From Nitrososphaerales archaeon (GTDB lineage: Archaea > Thermoproteota > Nitrososphaeria > Nitrososphaerales > Gagatemarchaeaceae): a stretch of DNA of 8,187 nucleotides. Positions 6,737-8,187 of the stretch are shown piece by piece. The stretch lies in assembly GCA_030044375.1 (NCBI GenBank), contig JASHVX010000062.1, positions 1-8,187 of the forward strand. The letters run 5' to 3'. How positions within the stretch are numbered: the stretch's first letter is position 1; each line of letters starts with the position of its first letter. The notes under the pieces are model-generated. The model did no database searches and was not told the origin of the DNA. It saw only the letters and a list, made by a program, of their open reading frames with translations. A program made the position numbers and the translations under genes.

Positions 6737-7087
6737 CTATCTTATCTGAGGCGAGACCTTCAGGCCTGCGAACAACCGACTGCCGAGCAGATTCTCTATC
6801 GCCTTCTTGGTGTAAGCCACGCCTTCAGAGTACCCGGTCAGCACGTGCATCATGCTCCCGTCCTCGAACTCAAGGAACACTTGGGGGATTACGTAGTCAG
6901 GAGACCAGTCGCCGTACTTCCTGACCAACTCGTCGGCCACATGGACGTCGTCCGTGTCGATGTCGTGAGGGACGTATTCTACCCCGAGCTCGGCCGCCGC
7001 TTCTTTCATGGGCTCCACCGTCGTCGGCACGCAGTGCGGGCACCACTCTGCATAGACGACATGTATCGCCTTCAGTTTGCCGCTCAT
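6737..7087 (-). CDS. Thioredoxin-fold protein with CPHC active site
   Basis: This small 116-residue cytosolic protein has a thioredoxin/glutaredoxin-like fold: a first strand (LKAIHVVYAEWC, 5-16), the redox motif C16-P-H-C19 at the start of helix 1, a second strand (VEYVPHDIDTD, 36-46), the likely cis-proline P68 in YVIPQVFLEF, and a final strand and helix (MMHVLTGYSEG onward). It would catalyse thiol-disulfide exchange. CPHC is the DsbA active-site sequence and usually gives a more oxidising couple than thioredoxin CGPC, but there is no signal peptide or DsbA helical insert. No partner reductase is adjacent. The ATG at 7087 is the natural start for the fold. Confidence 0.82.
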   Translation of the reverse strand: MSGKLKAIHVVYAEWCPHCVPTTVEPMKEAAAELGVEYVPHDIDTDDVHVADELVRKYGDWSPDYVIPQVFLEFEDGSMMHVLTGYSEGVAYTKKAIENLLGSRLFAGLKVSPQIR

Positions 7088-7114
7088 ACCCAGCCGATTG
7101 GAGAGTCGGCGTCA

Positions 7115-7124
7115 CTATTAAACT
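7115..7124 (-). promoter_or_regulatory. TATA-like box of the thioredoxin-like gene
   Basis: On the minus strand this reads AGTTTAATAG, centred about 32 bases before ATG 7087, predicting a leader of about 6 bases. It faces the divergent pip promoter. A run of six T's at 7169-7174 lies between the two promoters and has no assigned role. Confidence 0.5.
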
Positions 7125-7187
7125 GAGAGACCGACACGGTCGCCAGAACCCGTGCAGCTTCGGTGAGCTTTTTTCCGCGTCAGGAGG

Positions 7188-7195
7188 CTTATTAC
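7188..7195 (+). promoter_or_regulatory. TATA-like box of pip, leaderless start
   Basis: CTTATTAC is the same octamer as at the ada-like gene and ends 23 bases before the TTG at 7219, which supports the TTG start and a leaderless transcript. Confidence 0.65.
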
Positions 7196-7218
7196 GGCCC
7201 CGGCCTCCGCCGAACCAC

Positions 7219-8130
7219 TTGACCGAGACCTACACCGTAGTCAGTGTCCCTGGCTACACCGAAGGCTACGTCAAGGCAAGAGGCTATTGGTTGTTCTACA
7301 AGAGCATCGGCCAGCCGCGCAAGGGCACCATCCTCTGCTTGCACGGAGGTCCTGGAGGAAGCCACGACAGTCTGCTCCCCATGGCGAGGTTCAGCGAGGA
7401 AGGGTTCCGCGTCGTCTTCTATGACCAGCTCGGCTGCGGAAGGTCCGACCATCCCTTGAACCCTGGCCTCTACTCGGTAGAGGGGTATGTCCAAGAGTTG
7501 GAGGAGGTCAGGACGGGCCTAGGCCTGGGGAAGGTCCACCTCTACGGGCACAGCTGGGGAGGCTTCCTGGACACGGCCTATGCGACAGAATACTCGCTGA
7601 ACCTCTCGGCCCTGATGATATCAAGCGGCAGCTGCAGCACTCCGCTCTGCGTCTCCGAGATGCGGAGACTCAGGTCGGAACTGCCGAAAGAGACCCTGAA
7701 GGTCCTGGACAGATACGAAGACGACGGGGACTTCGCCAACGACGAATATCTGAGGGCGATGGAAGAGGTCTACAGGAGGCACCTGTGTAGGCTAGACCCT
7801 TGGCCGCCCATGCTGCGCTCTCTGGTCGAGCAGAAGAGACAGGGCTTCCCGGGTTACGTGTACAAGCTGATGTGGGGGGAGAACGAGTTCCTCCCGACGG
7901 GGTCGCTCAGGTACTGGGACGTGACGCCCGACCTGGCGCGCATCGAGGTCCCCACCCTGATCACCTGTGGAAGATACGACGAAGTTACGCCGAAGAACTC
8001 CGAAGCCCTCCAACGGGGGATCAAGGGGTCGAAGATGGTCGTGTTCGAGAGGAGCTCTCACACGTCGAGGTACGAGGAGCCAGAGCGGCACGCTGAAGTC
8101 TATGGCCAGTTCCTGTCGGCTACGAGCTGA
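7219..8130 (+). CDS. pip: Proline iminopeptidase, tricorn-interacting factor F1 type (peptidase S33)
   Basis: This 303-residue alpha/beta-hydrolase should cleave N-terminal residues, classically proline, from short peptides in the cytosol. Key elements are the oxyanion-hole motif HGGPGG (42-47), DQLGCGRSD (69-77), nucleophile S112 in GHSWGG, acid D254 in CGRYDE, and base H281 in SSHTSRYEEP. Spacing matches Thermoplasma factor F1 (S105, D244, H271) closely. The glutamates that hold the substrate amino terminus in F1 (E213, E245) have equivalents in E223 of GENEF and E255. In archaea, F1 trims peptides released by the proteasome and tricorn protease; no tricorn or proteasome gene is in this window. 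Start is TTG, chosen from the TATA spacing. A bacterial-type proline iminopeptidase or another S33 aminopeptidase specificity cannot be excluded. Confidence 0.93.
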   Translation: MTETYTVVSVPGYTEGYVKARGYWLFYKSIGQPRKGTILCLHGGPGGSHDSLLPMARFSEEGFRVVFYDQLGCGRSDHPLNPGLYSVEGYVQELEEVRTGLGLGKVHLYGHSWGGFLDTAYATEYSLNLSALMISSGSCSTPLCVSEMRRLRSELPKETLKVLDRYEDDGDFANDEYLRAMEEVYRRHLCRLDPWPPMLRSLVEQKRQGFPGYVYKLMWGENEFLPTGSLRYWDVTPDLARIEVPTLITCGRYDEVTPKNSEALQRGIKGSKMVVFERSSHTSRYEEPERHAEVYGQFLSATS

Positions 8131-8140
8131 GGCACTTCCA

Positions 8141-8156
8141 CCTGAAACCGATCAGG
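8141..8156. other. Small hairpin after pip, and unassigned window end
   Basis: CCTGA at 8141-8145 pairs with TCAGG at 8152-8156 around a 6-base loop, 10 bases after the pip stop. No T-run follows, so it is a weak terminator candidate. The last 57 bases (8131-8187) are otherwise unassigned. On the minus strand, one open frame entering from the edge stops at about 8152 and another would stop inside the end of pip, so a convergent gene may begin beyond the window. Confidence 0.2.
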
Positions 8157-8187
8157 ACATCCCGCGGCGCCCTTTGTTGGCAGCTAC

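Noticed and set aside
7169..7174. Run of six T's as a possible terminator
   Set aside because: No plus-strand gene ends upstream of it within reach; it lies between two divergent promoters.

Overview
The window reads as chromosomal DNA of a GC-rich archaeon. The main evidence is the promoters. Short A/T-rich TATA-like boxes sit about 26-28 bases (centre to start codon) upstream of four genes, leaving no room for a leader, and about 32-34 bases upstream of three more, leaving only a few bases of leader. GTG and TTG starts are common. The proline iminopeptidase resembles the archaeal tricorn-interacting factor F1. Arginine is often AGG throughout and codon use looks uniform. I would guess a Thermoproteota/Nitrososphaeria-like lineage, but the window cannot prove the phylum. 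No rRNA, tRNA, CRISPR array, insertion sequence or phage gene was seen.

Layout, left to right. (1) 1-434, minus: the N-terminal 144 codons of a gene that leaves the window. It resembles the ATP-type PEP carboxykinase fold just before the P-loop. (2) 549-2015, minus: a 14-helix MFS drug/proton antiporter of the DHA2 type. (3) 2138-3010, plus, divergent from the MFS gene: an AraC-type HTH fused to an O6-alkylguanine-DNA alkyltransferase, i.e. Ada without its N-terminal phosphotriester sensor. (4) 6162 down to 3026, minus: a probable operon of an ABC-2 type ATPase, a duplicated-looking ABC permease (557 aa) and a 194-aa protein that looks like two ferredoxin-like (dimeric alpha/beta-barrel) units. 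(5) 6274-6732, plus: an unrecognised 152-aa zinc-ribbon protein. (6) 6737-7087, minus, convergent with it: a small thioredoxin-fold protein with a CPHC active site. (7) 7219-8130, plus: proline iminopeptidase of the tricorn factor F1 type, with its catalytic triad intact.

How they may work together. The Ada-like regulator/repair protein and the MFS exporter share a 122-bp divergent promoter region with a short palindrome next to the ada TATA box, so joint control is possible but unproven. The ABC ATPase and permease surely form one transporter; its substrate and direction cannot be read from sequence, though ABC-2 architecture favours export. The remaining genes are separately promoted housekeeping or hypothetical genes. 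I see no clear new multi-gene defence or mobile system. The items most worth a second look are the short PEP-carboxykinase-like protein, the sensor-less archaeal Ada and its promoter, the tandem-domain 194-aa protein, and the zinc-ribbon protein.
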